DNA from: Cyanosarcina radialis HA8281-LM2
Lineage (GTDB): Bacteria > Cyanobacteriota > Cyanobacteriia > Cyanobacteriales > CCAP-1448
Assembly (NCBI GenBank): GCA_019359615.1
Contig: JAHHHA010000013.1
Span: forward strand, 84,116 to 148,115
Length of the DNA: 64,000 nt
Direction: 5' to 3'
In this document: piece by piece, positions 1 to 7,909 of the stretch
Layout: every line of letters begins with the position of its first letter
How positions within the stretch are numbered: position 1 is the first letter of the stretch
The notes under the pieces: generated by a model
Database searches by the model: none
Told to the model about the DNA's origin: nothing
The model's input: the letters and a program-made list of their open reading frames with translations, nothing else
Program-made: the position numbers and the translations under genes

Positions 1-1
1 G

Positions 2-1357
2 CCGCTACCTCAAAACCGCGATCTCGTCATTTACGAAATGCACGTTGCCGACTTTTCTGGAGGAGAGAACGATCCCCATCGGCGCGGTACTTATCGAGAT
101 GCAATAGAAAAGCTAGATTACCTGCACGATTTGGGAATAAATGCGATCGAGTTAATGCCCGTCAATGAATATCCTGGCGATTACAGTTGGGGCTACAAAG
201 TTCGCCACTTCTTTGCTACTGAGTCTAGTTACGGCACGACTAAAGATTTAAAGCAATTTATCGATGAGTGTCACGGGCGAGGGATGCGCGTCATTCTCGA
301 TGGCATTTACAACCATACCGACGAGGAATGCCCCTTACTGGCGATCGATCGCAACTACTGGTATTACGAATACCAACACTATCCCGAAGATCCCCAAAAT
401 TATTGGGGGCCTGAATTTAAGTACGATACTTATGACGAAAAACTCGATGTCAAACCCGCGTGGCAATACATCGGCGATGTGGTGCGGTTTTGGATTCAGG
501 AGTATCACATCGACGGCATTCGCTACGATGCCGTGCGTCAATTGGCAAATTTTGAATTTTTAGATTGGCTGGCTGAAGCGGCAAAAAAAGCCACTGCACC
601 GAAGCCGTTTTACAACATTGCCGAACACATCCCCGATACCAGTAAAGTGGTGCAACCCACCGGCCCGCTGGACGCTTGCTGGCACGAAAGTTTTCGCTAT
701 TTTGTAGTGCCGCACTTGGCGGGCAAAATGTTTGACTTAGAGAATCTCAAAACGGTTTTAGACCCCAGACGGCAAGGTTATAGCAGCGCCACCAACGTCA
801 TTAATTATATTGCCACCCACGATCGCGAGCGGTTGCTGCGAGAATTAGGCGATCGCGGTATCTTTGACGAAGCTGCCTTTCGCAGAGTTAAGTTGGGTGT
901 TGTGCTGCTGCTGACTGCTATGGGCATCCCGATGATTTGGATGGGAGAAGAGTTTGGCGAACACAAGCGCAAAAGCGTGACGCAACCGAAAAAGATTGCC
1001 TGGCCGCTGCTAGAGAAAGCTCCCAATCGGGAGATATTTAGGTATTACCAAAAACTGATTGTTTTACGCCACCAAAACCCGGCGTTGCGCAGCGACAATA
1101 TTGAGTTTTTTCACGAAAATCCCGACAGTAAGGTAATCGCCTACGTGCGGTGGAACGATGAAGGATCGAGGGTGGTAGTCGTTGCCAACTTTAGCGATCG
1201 CTTTTTGGCAGGCTATACTATCCCCAACCTTCCAGAACCACCAGGAATCTGGCATGAATGGACTCAAGATTACACCGTGCCATCTGGTAAAGGTCAGTTG
1301 CAGGTCGATCTTGGGGAATACGAAGCGCAAGTGTTTGTGTGGCAGAATCCTCTTTAG
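2..1357 (+). CDS. GH13 alpha-amylase/branching-enzyme-like glycosidase, 5' end cut by window
   Basis: The frame is open from base 2, so the gene begins before the window and only its C-terminal 451 residues are visible. The (beta/alpha)8 signatures of glycoside hydrolase family 13 are present: VILDGIYNH (region I), GIRYDAV with the nucleophile Asp (II), YNIAEH with the acid/base Glu (III) and IATHDRE with the stabilising Asp (IV). A small beta domain follows to the stop. The family acts on alpha-1,4/1,6 glucans in the cytoplasm; whether this one branches, debranches or hydrolyses cannot be read from the fragment. All catalytic residues look intact. Confidence 0.9.
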   Translation, partial: PLPQNRDLVIYEMHVADFSGGENDPHRRGTYRDAIEKLDYLHDLGINAIELMPVNEYPGDYSWGYKVRHFFATESSYGTTKDLKQFIDECHGRGMRVILDGIYNHTDEECPLLAIDRNYWYYEYQHYPEDPQNYWGPEFKYDTYDEKLDVKPAWQYIGDVVRFWIQEYHIDGIRYDAVRQLANFEFLDWLAEAAKKATAPKPFYNIAEHIPDTSKVVQPTGPLDACWHESFRYFVVPHLAGKMFDLENLKTVLDPRRQGYSSATNVINYIATHDRERLLRELGDRGIFDEAAFRRVKLGVVLLLTAMGIPMIWMGEEFGEHKRKSVTQPKKIAWPLLEKAPNREIFRYYQKLIVLRHQNPALRSDNIEFFHENPDSKVIAYVRWNDEGSRVVVVANFSDRFLAGYTIPNLPEPPGIWHEWTQDYTVPSGKGQLQVDLGEYEAQVFVWQNPL

Positions 1358-1389
1358 TACCACTATGAGATAGTAACTACACCAGACAA

Positions 1390-1710
1390 ATGCTACTTTA
1401 TATGAATGGCATAATTTTGGCATTTATGTGTTATAGAGTTGGCTTTTTATCAGGTGCTTACCTGCACGATCTAAAAATTCGCTACTTAACTTTATTAGAG
1501 AAGGAATCCTTAGAAAAACAACTTCTATTTGAGATTCGCGATCTGCTTTCCCAAAAACTGTTAGAAATTGTAGAAGATAATCCAGAGCCTACTCTATCAT
1601 CACTGATGGAGCATTGCCCGCCTGGTTTTCGCTATGGCAAAGCCTGGGAACTATGGACTCAAGAATGCTATCGCGCGATCGCCAAAGTTCGCAGTTTGCC
1701 TCTACTCTAA
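1390..1710 (+). CDS. hypothetical protein, 106 aa
   Basis: This small open frame starts 32 bases after the glycosidase and ends 4 bases before the convergent glycosyltransferase. The first 25 residues are hydrophobic; the rest is charged and helical, with a Leu/Glu-rich stretch and a C-terminal part rich in Trp, Tyr and Cys. I do not recognise a family. The start could be the ATG at 1390 or the next one five codons on. It fills an otherwise empty gap and has reasonable codon use, but that is the only support. Confidence 0.45.
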   Translation: MLLYMNGIILAFMCYRVGFLSGAYLHDLKIRYLTLLEKESLEKQLLFEIRDLLSQKLLEIVEDNPEPTLSSLMEHCPPGFRYGKAWELWTQECYRAIAKVRSLPLL

Positions 1711-1714
1711 CTTT

Positions 1715-3010
1715 CTATCGTGAAAGAGGTTGCAAAAATTGAGGCGCTCGTGCCTGACTATCAGGAATAACTGCTAGTTCGATAATGTCAGCGGCTCGTT
1801 TGACTCCACCAGCTTCCTGAATGGCTTGCTGGAATCTTGAGGCATTGCGCGAATAAGTCTTTTCTGCCAGCACTCGTCGAACGGCAGTTCGCAATCTAGA
1901 AACATTTAATTGAGATAGAGAGATCGCTTCTCCCGTTCCAGTCCACCGAATGCGGGCCCCGGTTCCAGGTTGTTCAAAGGTGATGGGAATGGCAACTAGG
2001 GGAACGCCACAACTAAGGGCATCGAGGACAGTGTTCATGCCTCCATGAGTGATGGTTAAACTAGCTTTGGCCAAAACTTCTAGCTGCGGGGCATACTCAA
2101 CTACTAAGGGAGAACCAGGTAGCGATCGCACGGCTTCGGCACTCATTCCCCCGCCGTGAGTAATTACTAGCTGCACGTCTAACCCTTCACAGGCGGCGGC
2201 AATGCACTGAAAGATCTCTTGCTTGGTATTTTGGACGCTGCCGAGTGAGGCATAAATTAAAGGTTGTCCCGTGAGGCGGTTAAAGGGAAAGTCGATCGAT
2301 CGAGGAGAAGCATTCCGAAACGGCCCGGTGTAATGAAAATGACTGGGTAAATTGGGAATCGGAAACTCAAAGGCAGCAGGTTGTTGGCAAATATGAGCTA
2401 AGGTAGCGATCGACTCGTAAATCTTCTGGTAAGGCGGCAATTTCCATTGCTGGCGATAGCGATTAATTACTTGCAAAATCGGTTGACAACTGCGATCTAA
2501 GATTTGATAAGCTACGGCATTGCGCCAGCACCCCCACCAAGTATGGGCATAGTTCCAAGGGGTAAAGAAGGGAGGAACATCGTTTCGTCGATGAATGACT
2601 TGCCCGGAACTGATACAGACAAACGGCAGTTCCAAATATTGGGCGACGCTTTGCCCGACTGGTTCGAGTTGATCTACTAATAACGCATCAATCGCGATCG
2701 CTTCTATGGCTGTAGGAGCGTCCTGACAGATGATTTCGGTAATGTGGCGACAAAAATCGACCGAGTAGCGTAAAGCTTCGATTTCGCTAAATTGAGTTAA
2801 CTGTTTGAAACTAGCTGCCAGCGAACCGGGCTGATAGATTCCTTGTCCGATCGGATAAAACTCCAATCCTTCCGATCGCACCTTCGATTCTAAATCGGAA
2901 ATTTGTAAAACTGTAACTCGATGTCCGCGTCCTTGCAGTTCTCTCCCTAGAGCCGACAAAGGATTCAAGTGCCCCGGATAAGGCGGACAAATAATACCAA
3001 AGTGAGTCAT
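1715..3010 (-). CDS. UGT-type glycosyltransferase, possibly carotenoid (CrtX-like)
   Basis: A 431-residue GT1/UGT-fold glycosyltransferase. The N-terminus has the typical acceptor-domain opening (GIICPPYPGHLNPLSALGREL) and the C-terminal half has the nucleotide-sugar motif THGGMNTVLDALSCGVPLVAIP followed by Glu-Gln. The length is usual for bacterial macrolide or zeaxanthin glucosyltransferases. It sits 77 bases downstream of the CrtW ketolase on the same strand, which suggests a carotenoid such as zeaxanthin or a ketocarotenoid as acceptor. The fold assignment is firm; the substrate is inferred from the neighbour only. Confidence 0.8.
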   Translation of the reverse strand: MTHFGIICPPYPGHLNPLSALGRELQGRGHRVTVLQISDLESKVRSEGLEFYPIGQGIYQPGSLAASFKQLTQFSEIEALRYSVDFCRHITEIICQDAPTAIEAIAIDALLVDQLEPVGQSVAQYLELPFVCISSGQVIHRRNDVPPFFTPWNYAHTWWGCWRNAVAYQILDRSCQPILQVINRYRQQWKLPPYQKIYESIATLAHICQQPAAFEFPIPNLPSHFHYTGPFRNASPRSIDFPFNRLTGQPLIYASLGSVQNTKQEIFQCIAAACEGLDVQLVITHGGGMSAEAVRSLPGSPLVVEYAPQLEVLAKASLTITHGGMNTVLDALSCGVPLVAIPITFEQPGTGARIRWTGTGEAISLSQLNVSRLRTAVRRVLAEKTYSRNASRFQQAIQEAGGVKRAADIIELAVIPDSQARAPQFLQPLSR

Positions 3011-3087
3011 ATAAAAAAGTAGTTTAGTAGTTTAGGAGTAGGGGCGAGTTTTGCCAGCCAGGTTTTGGACAGACCACAAATGTCAAA

Positions 3088-3876
3088 TCAAACCCGCTCG
3101 CAGGTGGAGTTCAACTTTTTATGGATTGCTGGTAGCTGCCACCAGGCAAGTTGTGGGTATGCGTGATGTTCTTCGTGATAACCGAAGTGATAGCAAGTAA
3201 TTAACGACCATAAAACTGGCAGCGGGTTAGTTTGAGCGCGATGATGATTTTTAAATCCTTCTACTGGTTCTTTATGAGTCAAGAAAGTGCCAAAGTAAAA
3301 TAATTGTATGGAACTCAAAATTGAAGGAACAATCCAAAACAAAATTAGATTTAATTGTGGAATATGAAAGATGAGATGAGCCGATTGATATATTACTGTC
3401 AGTCCAATAAACTGTTTCCAACTCCCGTATCGACGCATAAAATATAGATACCACCCAATAAAATTTGTATGCTTCCCATCATGAAAATCAGGGTCGCGAT
3501 CGCTAGCTGGATGATGATGGTGCAACCAATGTTTTTGCAACAGTTCTTTATATGAGAAAAGTCCATAAATAATAACAGCTAACGAACCAATAAAGCGATT
3601 AATTCTGACCGACTGAGGACAGACGGCACCGTGCATAGCATCGTGGGCTGTAATAAACAAACCAGTGTAGAGAAACATTTGCCAAAGCATGGCAGGAAGG
3701 ATGAAGTAAACAGGAAATTTCGCTAGATTGGTGGCCAGAAAAATGCTGAGACTGACTGCCCATAAACTAATGATGCCAAAGGCAAAGAGCGGGCCGTAAA
3801 CTGTATTTTTATGATTCAGCAATTCTTTATTTTCTATAACTTGAAAAGTCGCCGAATTAGGTGTAGTTAATATCAT
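3088..3876 (-). CDS. crtW: beta-carotene ketolase CrtW
   Basis: A 262-residue membrane di-iron oxygenase that adds 4-keto groups to beta-ionone rings. The histidine clusters of the fatty-acid-desaturase-like family are visible: HDAMH, HWLHHHHPAS followed by DPDFH, and YHEEHHAYP near the C-terminus, with hydrophobic segments between. The frame can be extended upstream by 37 residues, but the ATG at 3876 (MILTTPNS) gives the usual family length and the extension has no family character. The downstream glycosyltransferase on the same strand suggests formation of glycosylated ketocarotenoids. Confidence 0.9.
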   Translation of the reverse strand: MILTTPNSATFQVIENKELLNHKNTVYGPLFAFGIISLWAVSLSIFLATNLAKFPVYFILPAMLWQMFLYTGLFITAHDAMHGAVCPQSVRINRFIGSLAVIIYGLFSYKELLQKHWLHHHHPASDRDPDFHDGKHTNFIGWYLYFMRRYGSWKQFIGLTVIYQSAHLIFHIPQLNLILFWIVPSILSSIQLFYFGTFLTHKEPVEGFKNHHRAQTNPLPVLWSLITCYHFGYHEEHHAYPQLAWWQLPAIHKKLNSTCERV

Positions 3877-4358
3877 GTTTATTTCCCGATTGAATAGATT
3901 TAAGCCACTTGCTGAGGCTAAAGCGATCGACAGAACAAAACAATTGTTATCAGAGCAATTCACGATCGATACCTCTAGCCGAGGCATTCATTGCTGATTG
4001 CGAATTGGTTTGACATCAAATTTGAGGCTCTAAAGCTGGCTAATACCAAATCCGATTTAATTAATCCTTTTTGCTTGAAGTTCGCGCAGGTGGACGCAAA
4101 ATTGTGCAGGCGCAACTAAGAAAGCGAGTAGGCTTGCACCTACAACCGCTAGTTGAAAGGAGAGTTTTAAAATCGGACTCGTTCTAACTACGATTCATCC
4201 TATTAGCTGTACTCAGTCGTTGAAGTCAGTCTTTAGATAACTATGGCGATCGTCTTTAGAATTAGATTTTTAATATTTAAAAGTTCGGCTTACTAACTAA
4301 TAATAATTCCCGCAGCTTCTACCAAAAGAAAGGGTATAAATAATAATCAATTTTTATT

Positions 4359-4387
4359 TTGTCTTCCTGTCAACAAACAGGTATAAC
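4359..4387 (+). promoter_or_regulatory. candidate sigma70-type promoter with dyad in the spacer
   Basis: TTGTCT (4359-4364) and TATAAC (4382-4387) are separated by exactly 17 bases. The spacer contains the dyad cctgt-caacaa-acagg. No plus-strand gene follows for 1.8 kb, so it would drive an unannotated transcript, or it may be chance. Confidence 0.3.
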
Positions 4388-4523
4388 ATTAAATTCCCTC
4401 GCTGGTAAGATGAACTGTCTGGCAGATGCTTCACGGCTGCCAGCAATCGCTTACCCAAACCTACGATTTCTGAGGTCGAGTAGAGTTACGAGATCGATTC
4501 AATAGTGGGATCGGTGTTTGTTA

Positions 4524-4561
4524 CCGAACTGGTTCGATTGCCATTCGATCGAATCGTTCGG
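4524..4561. repeat. imperfect inverted repeat
   Basis: The left arm ccgaactggttcgat and the right arm atcgaatcgttcgg pair with one bulge around a short loop. There is no poly-T tail, so it is not a simple terminator. It could be an RNA stem of the putative transcript starting near 4395, or a dispersed palindrome. Confidence 0.35.
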
Positions 4562-4699
4562 TGCTGGACCCGAAGAATTTCTGCTAAATTCGCAACAGAA
4601 ATAGCTCGAACCATATAATTTGGGATGGTTCTGAGCTTAAAAACGAAAATTAAAGAAGACAGGCAACGATCGCTTTGAGGAGGAAATATCGATCGGTTC

Positions 4700-5038
4700 T
4701 CAACCCTCTATTTTTTCTCTATTCTCTACTTTCTGACTCGACAATGCTTGCCAAACTTGGCGCAGTCCCAACCAGTTCTCGAAAGACCACAGGATGGAAA
4801 CTAAAATCGTGATGCCAGGATACTTGACAAATGCTGGTTCGTTCTTTTCAAAAAACTTGTGCCCGCCGATGGCAAATACTTGAGTAGTGGCAAAGCAAGC
4901 CACAGCTAACAGCCAGTTGTAAAATAATAAAACGATTCCGGCTAGACCGACAATGATATTCAAGTGATGCAACATCTGATTGATCGGATGCTGATGGCTA
5001 GCCTCAAAGTGAGCTTTAGCTTCTTGAAAGTAGGTCAA
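4700..5038 (-). CDS. Mpo1-like (DUF962) membrane protein, TTG start
   Basis: 112 residues with the DUF962/Mpo1 layout: an N-terminal HPINQMLHH, two hydrophobic segments (NIIVGLAGIVLLFYNWLLAV and GITILVSILWSF) and a central GGHKFFEKNEPA. In yeast Mpo1 is an iron-dependent dioxygenase in fatty-acid alpha-oxidation; bacterial members are uncharacterised. The frame is closed by TAG a few codons upstream. The start must be the TTG at 5038, preceded by AGGAG at 9 bases, unless the 5' end was lost when the TnpB element inserted 22 bases away. The TnpB gene reads in the same direction and may now supply its transcription. Confidence 0.75.
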   Translation of the reverse strand: MTYFQEAKAHFEASHQHPINQMLHHLNIIVGLAGIVLLFYNWLLAVACFATTQVFAIGGHKFFEKNEPAFVKYPGITILVSILWSFENWLGLRQVWQALSSQKVENREKIEG

Positions 5039-5059
5039 AGTAATCCGCTCCTATTTCAC

Positions 5060-6226
5060 TTAACATTTGCTTACAAATTGGAAACTTCCTGCCTCAACCA
5101 AGGATGTCGGCATCTTCTTGTCCGCAGGCGTAACTTCCGGCCGAACTAGCCGTAGTAAATTTTTAGCTGCATTCACATCCCGATCTGCTTCATAGCCACA
5201 CTCACACTGGAATGTTCGCACTGAAAGAGGCAGATGTTCTTTTTTTGTGCCGCAACCAAAGCACATTTTTGAACTGGGGAACCAACGATTCGCCAGCACC
5301 AAACTCGATCCGTACAACTGGGTTTTATATGCCAATTGGCGGCGAAACTCGTAAAACCCAGAATCAGCTATAGCTTTAGACAACTTGCCGTTTGCCATCA
5401 TCCCAGTGACGTTCAAGTCTTCGATAACGATTTGGCTGTGGTTTTTAGCTAACCGCGTCGTGACTTTGTGAATGAAATCTTTACGGATATTGGCAATTCG
5501 AGCGTGCCGTCTAGCAATCCGAACTTGGGCTTTCTTCCAGTTATTCGAGCCGATGACTTTGTTTCGATTGTGGTATTGCAACTTAGCCAAACGCTGCTGC
5601 CATGCTTTAAATGGACGCGGCGAGTCGATCTCTTCCCCAGTCGAGAACGTGGCAAACCGCAGTAGACCTAAATCTACCCCTACTGGTTCCCCCTTTTCCT
5701 CTAGTTTTGGTTCGATTTCCATTCTGAAAGAAATGAACCAGCGGTCAGACGTGCGGCTAATCGTAACACTTTTGACTGTTGCCTGCGGTAATCGTTCGTA
5801 AGTACGCAACCAGCCAATAAAAGGGATTTTAATTGCTCGATCTTCGATCGAGAAAGAACGATTAGAGCCGTCTACGGTGAAAGAATCATCGCGTCCTTTA
5901 CGTTTAAACCTTGGAACACCTGATACTTTCTTGAAATATCTATCCCATGCTGTTCTTAAGTCGCGCAGCGCATACTGAGGAGCGCATTTTGATACTTCGT
6001 AATACCAGGGGCGCTCTGGCTTCACCATTGCTACCAGCCATTTATGTAAATCAATGGTAGAAGGAAACTTGATTTTTTCGTTCTGGTTTTCTTTGTTGTG
6101 ACTCAAGATCTGCTTAGTTAACGCTAGTCCCCAATTCCACGCATGGCGGGCTGTGCCAGCGTGTTTTAACAACTGAGTTTGCTGTTGGTTATTGAGCTTG
6201 AGTTCCGTCTTGAATCCTAGTAGCAT
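5060..6226 (-). CDS. tnpB: TnpB, RNA-guided nuclease of an IS200/IS605/IS607-type element
   Basis: 388 residues from the ATG at 6226 (MLLGFKTELKLN, the usual TnpB beginning; a longer frame upstream has no family character). The helical N-terminal domain is followed by a split RuvC nuclease: GVDLG with Asp (I), IVIEDLNV with Glu (II) and DRDVNAAKN with Asp (III). A zinc ribbon of the form CxxC...CxC lies just before motif III. All catalytic residues are present, so the enzyme may be active. No TnpA transposase is nearby. The 3' end, where TnpB guide RNAs normally arise, lies 22 bases from the Mpo1-like start codon. Confidence 0.93.
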   Translation of the reverse strand: MLLGFKTELKLNNQQQTQLLKHAGTARHAWNWGLALTKQILSHNKENQNEKIKFPSTIDLHKWLVAMVKPERPWYYEVSKCAPQYALRDLRTAWDRYFKKVSGVPRFKRKGRDDSFTVDGSNRSFSIEDRAIKIPFIGWLRTYERLPQATVKSVTISRTSDRWFISFRMEIEPKLEEKGEPVGVDLGLLRFATFSTGEEIDSPRPFKAWQQRLAKLQYHNRNKVIGSNNWKKAQVRIARRHARIANIRKDFIHKVTTRLAKNHSQIVIEDLNVTGMMANGKLSKAIADSGFYEFRRQLAYKTQLYGSSLVLANRWFPSSKMCFGCGTKKEHLPLSVRTFQCECGYEADRDVNAAKNLLRLVRPEVTPADKKMPTSLVEAGSFQFVSKC

Positions 6227-6260
6227 ATGATTATTGTACATCAAATATGCGTACAGAGGG

Positions 6261-6443
6261 ATGTCCGTTAGAGAAAACTTTCGCTTATCTGATAAGGAAT
6301 CAGCTATCCTGGCTGTATATTGCCAACAGGAAGATCGAACCAAAACTGATGTAGTCAGAGAGTTGGTTCGATCTCTCGAAGATAAGCTTTCTCACAAAAG
6401 TAAGCAATTATTAGCAAATATCAGCAAACCCAACACTGGTTAA
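6261..6443 (+). CDS. small ribbon-helix-helix-like protein divergent from tnpB
   Basis: 60 residues from the ATG at 6261 (MSVRENFRLSDKE). It has a short beta-strand-like start followed by two helices (ESAILAVYCQQEDRTKTDVVRELVRSL), resembling CopG/Arc-type DNA-binding proteins. It is divergent from tnpB, 34 bases start to start. Such small genes often accompany solo TnpB elements in cyanobacteria and may repress the shared promoter region. A longer frame from a TTG at 6234 overlaps the tnpB leader and is less likely. Confidence 0.65.
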   Translation: MSVRENFRLSDKESAILAVYCQQEDRTKTDVVRELVRSLEDKLSHKSKQLLANISKPNTG

Positions 6444-6481
6444 TTAGCCTCCTAGCGTGCGACGCAGATAGTTTCAGTTTC

Positions 6482-6544
6482 GTGCATTATAGGCGAAGAT
6501 TCGTGCGTTGTAGGTGAAGATTCCTGCACTATAGGCGAAGATTC
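6482..6544. repeat. three tandem 21-bp repeats
   Basis: Three adjacent 21-base units (6482-6502, 6503-6523, 6524-6544) with consensus (g/c)tgc-rttrtaggygaagattc. They lie 145 bases upstream of the peroxiredoxin start and 38 bases after the RHH gene. The period is three heptamers, as in cyanobacterial STRR repeats. Confidence 0.85.
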
Positions 6545-6689
6545 GTTTAATAAATCGTTGTACCATAAAGAGCGATCGCTCGAACTAATCTATCACGAGT
6601 CTGAAAAAGACCCAAAATCCGACCGGAAAATCGGAGTAACATGGAAGTATAGATGAGCGTTTTTCTTCAAGTCTCACAGGAAATCGGTT

Positions 6690-7328
6690 ATGACTCTCAG
6701 ATTAGGCGACACAGTACCCAACTTCACTCAAGCCTCCAGCGAAGGAGATATTAACTTTTATGAGTGGGCGGGAAATAGTTGGGTAGTGCTTTTTTCGCAC
6801 CCCAAGGACTTTACACCAGTTTGCACCACCGAATTAGGGGAAGTTGCCCGTCTCAAACCAGAATTTGACAAACGCAATGTCAAAGTTTTAGCCCTCAGCG
6901 TCGATGATGTCAATTCCCATCAAGGCTGGATTGGCGATATTGAGGAAACCCAAAGCGTCAAGCTCAACTATCCGATCTTGGCAGACTCAGATAAAAAGGT
7001 TTCTGACCTCTACGACATGATCCACCCCAATGCTAATGCCATGCTGACGGTGCGTTCTGTCTTTGTCGTCGATCCGAACAAGAAACTGCGCCTGTCGTTT
7101 ACTTATCCTCCCAGCACGGGACGCAATTTCGATGAATTGCTGCGAGTAATCGACTCTTTGCAACTAACAGACAATTACAGCGTTGCTACTCCAGCCAACT
7201 GGAAAGATGGAGATGATTGCGTCATCGTCCCTTCGATTACCGATCCAGAAGAGTTGAAGCAGAAATTCCCCAAAGGTTACAACCCGATCAAACCCTATTT
7301 GCGGATGACTCCTCAACCCAACAAATAA
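6690..7328 (+). CDS. 1-Cys peroxiredoxin (Prx6 type)
   Basis: 212 residues. It reduces hydrogen peroxide and organic hydroperoxides in the cytoplasm. The peroxidatic site is seen as HPKDFTPVCTTE, with Cys in the conserved PxxxTxxC setting, and the long C-terminal domain (to FPKGYNPIKPYLR) is diagnostic of the Prx6 subfamily. No resolving Cys is needed. The start ATG at 6690 follows a purine-rich site (cacagga). The gene appears monocistronic; the 21-bp repeats upstream are the only visible regulatory feature. Confidence 0.95.
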   Translation: MTLRLGDTVPNFTQASSEGDINFYEWAGNSWVVLFSHPKDFTPVCTTELGEVARLKPEFDKRNVKVLALSVDDVNSHQGWIGDIEETQSVKLNYPILADSDKKVSDLYDMIHPNANAMLTVRSVFVVDPNKKLRLSFTYPPSTGRNFDELLRVIDSLQLTDNYSVATPANWKDGDDCVIVPSITDPEELKQKFPKGYNPIKPYLRMTPQPNK

Positions 7329-7477
7329 AATGAGTTCGGAGTTCGGGGTTCGGAGTTTGGAGAAGTTGGTTAGATAATTTTACCTCTACCAGACGAAACC
7401 AAACTGTAGCTCGACCTAAACCAAAGTAGAGACGTAGCTATGCCCTGTCTCTACTTTCTCATCTTTAAGGGATCTCT

Positions 7478-7902
7478 ATGCTGTCATCGCCTCTAGTGTT
7501 GCGCCTATCTCCAGAATTGCAAATGACAGACGATCGATTTTTCGAGTTCTGTCAGTTGAATCGCGATTTGCAGATCGAGCGCGATCTCCTGACGCTGCTT
7601 GGCTCAAACGGAAACAGTGGGAGACTTTATCGGCAGAACAACAACAAAAATTTGCCCCCATCTGCCCGGATTTTGTCGTCGAACTCAGATCGCCTAGCGA
7701 CAACCTCAAACCTTTGCAGGTCAAAATGGCAGAATATATGCAGGAGCCGGGAGTACAACTAGGATGGCTGATTGACCGCAAGCACCGCCAAGTCTATATA
7801 TATCGCCCGCAAATGCCAGTAGAATGTCTAGAAAATCCTGCTAATGTAAGCGGCGAGCCAGTATTGCCTGGATTTGTCTTAGATATGACGAAAATTTGGT
7901 AA
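7478..7902 (+). pseudogene. Uma2-family (DUF820) nuclease remnant with internal deletion and frame change
   Basis: The N-terminal part reads in one frame from the ATG at 7478 (SPELQMTDDRFFEFCQLNRDLQIER). From about 7582 the family resumes in another frame: RSPDAAW, then ICPDFVVELRSPSD, YMQEPGVQLGWLIDR, and finally VLPGFVLDMTKIW at the stop. The segment that should link IER to RSPDAAW, roughly 50-60 codons including the first catalytic strand, is absent. The break falls at gagcgcgatct, a HIP1-like context. The family is an expanded PD-(D/E)XK-like group in cyanobacteria; this copy is dead. Confidence 0.85.
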
Positions 7903-7909
7903 ATCTCAG

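Larger units (their letters stand above)
3877..4699. other. 823-bp intergenic region with a candidate plus-strand promoter
   Basis: No convincing gene on either strand. It contains a promoter-like sequence at 4359-4387 and an imperfect inverted repeat at 4524-4561 (annotated separately). The crtW promoter must also lie here on the minus strand, but I cannot point to it. Confidence 0.6.

Noticed and set aside
4524..4561. ggttcgatt-like sequence resembling a tRNA T-loop
   Set aside because: No acceptor, D or anticodon stems can be built around it.
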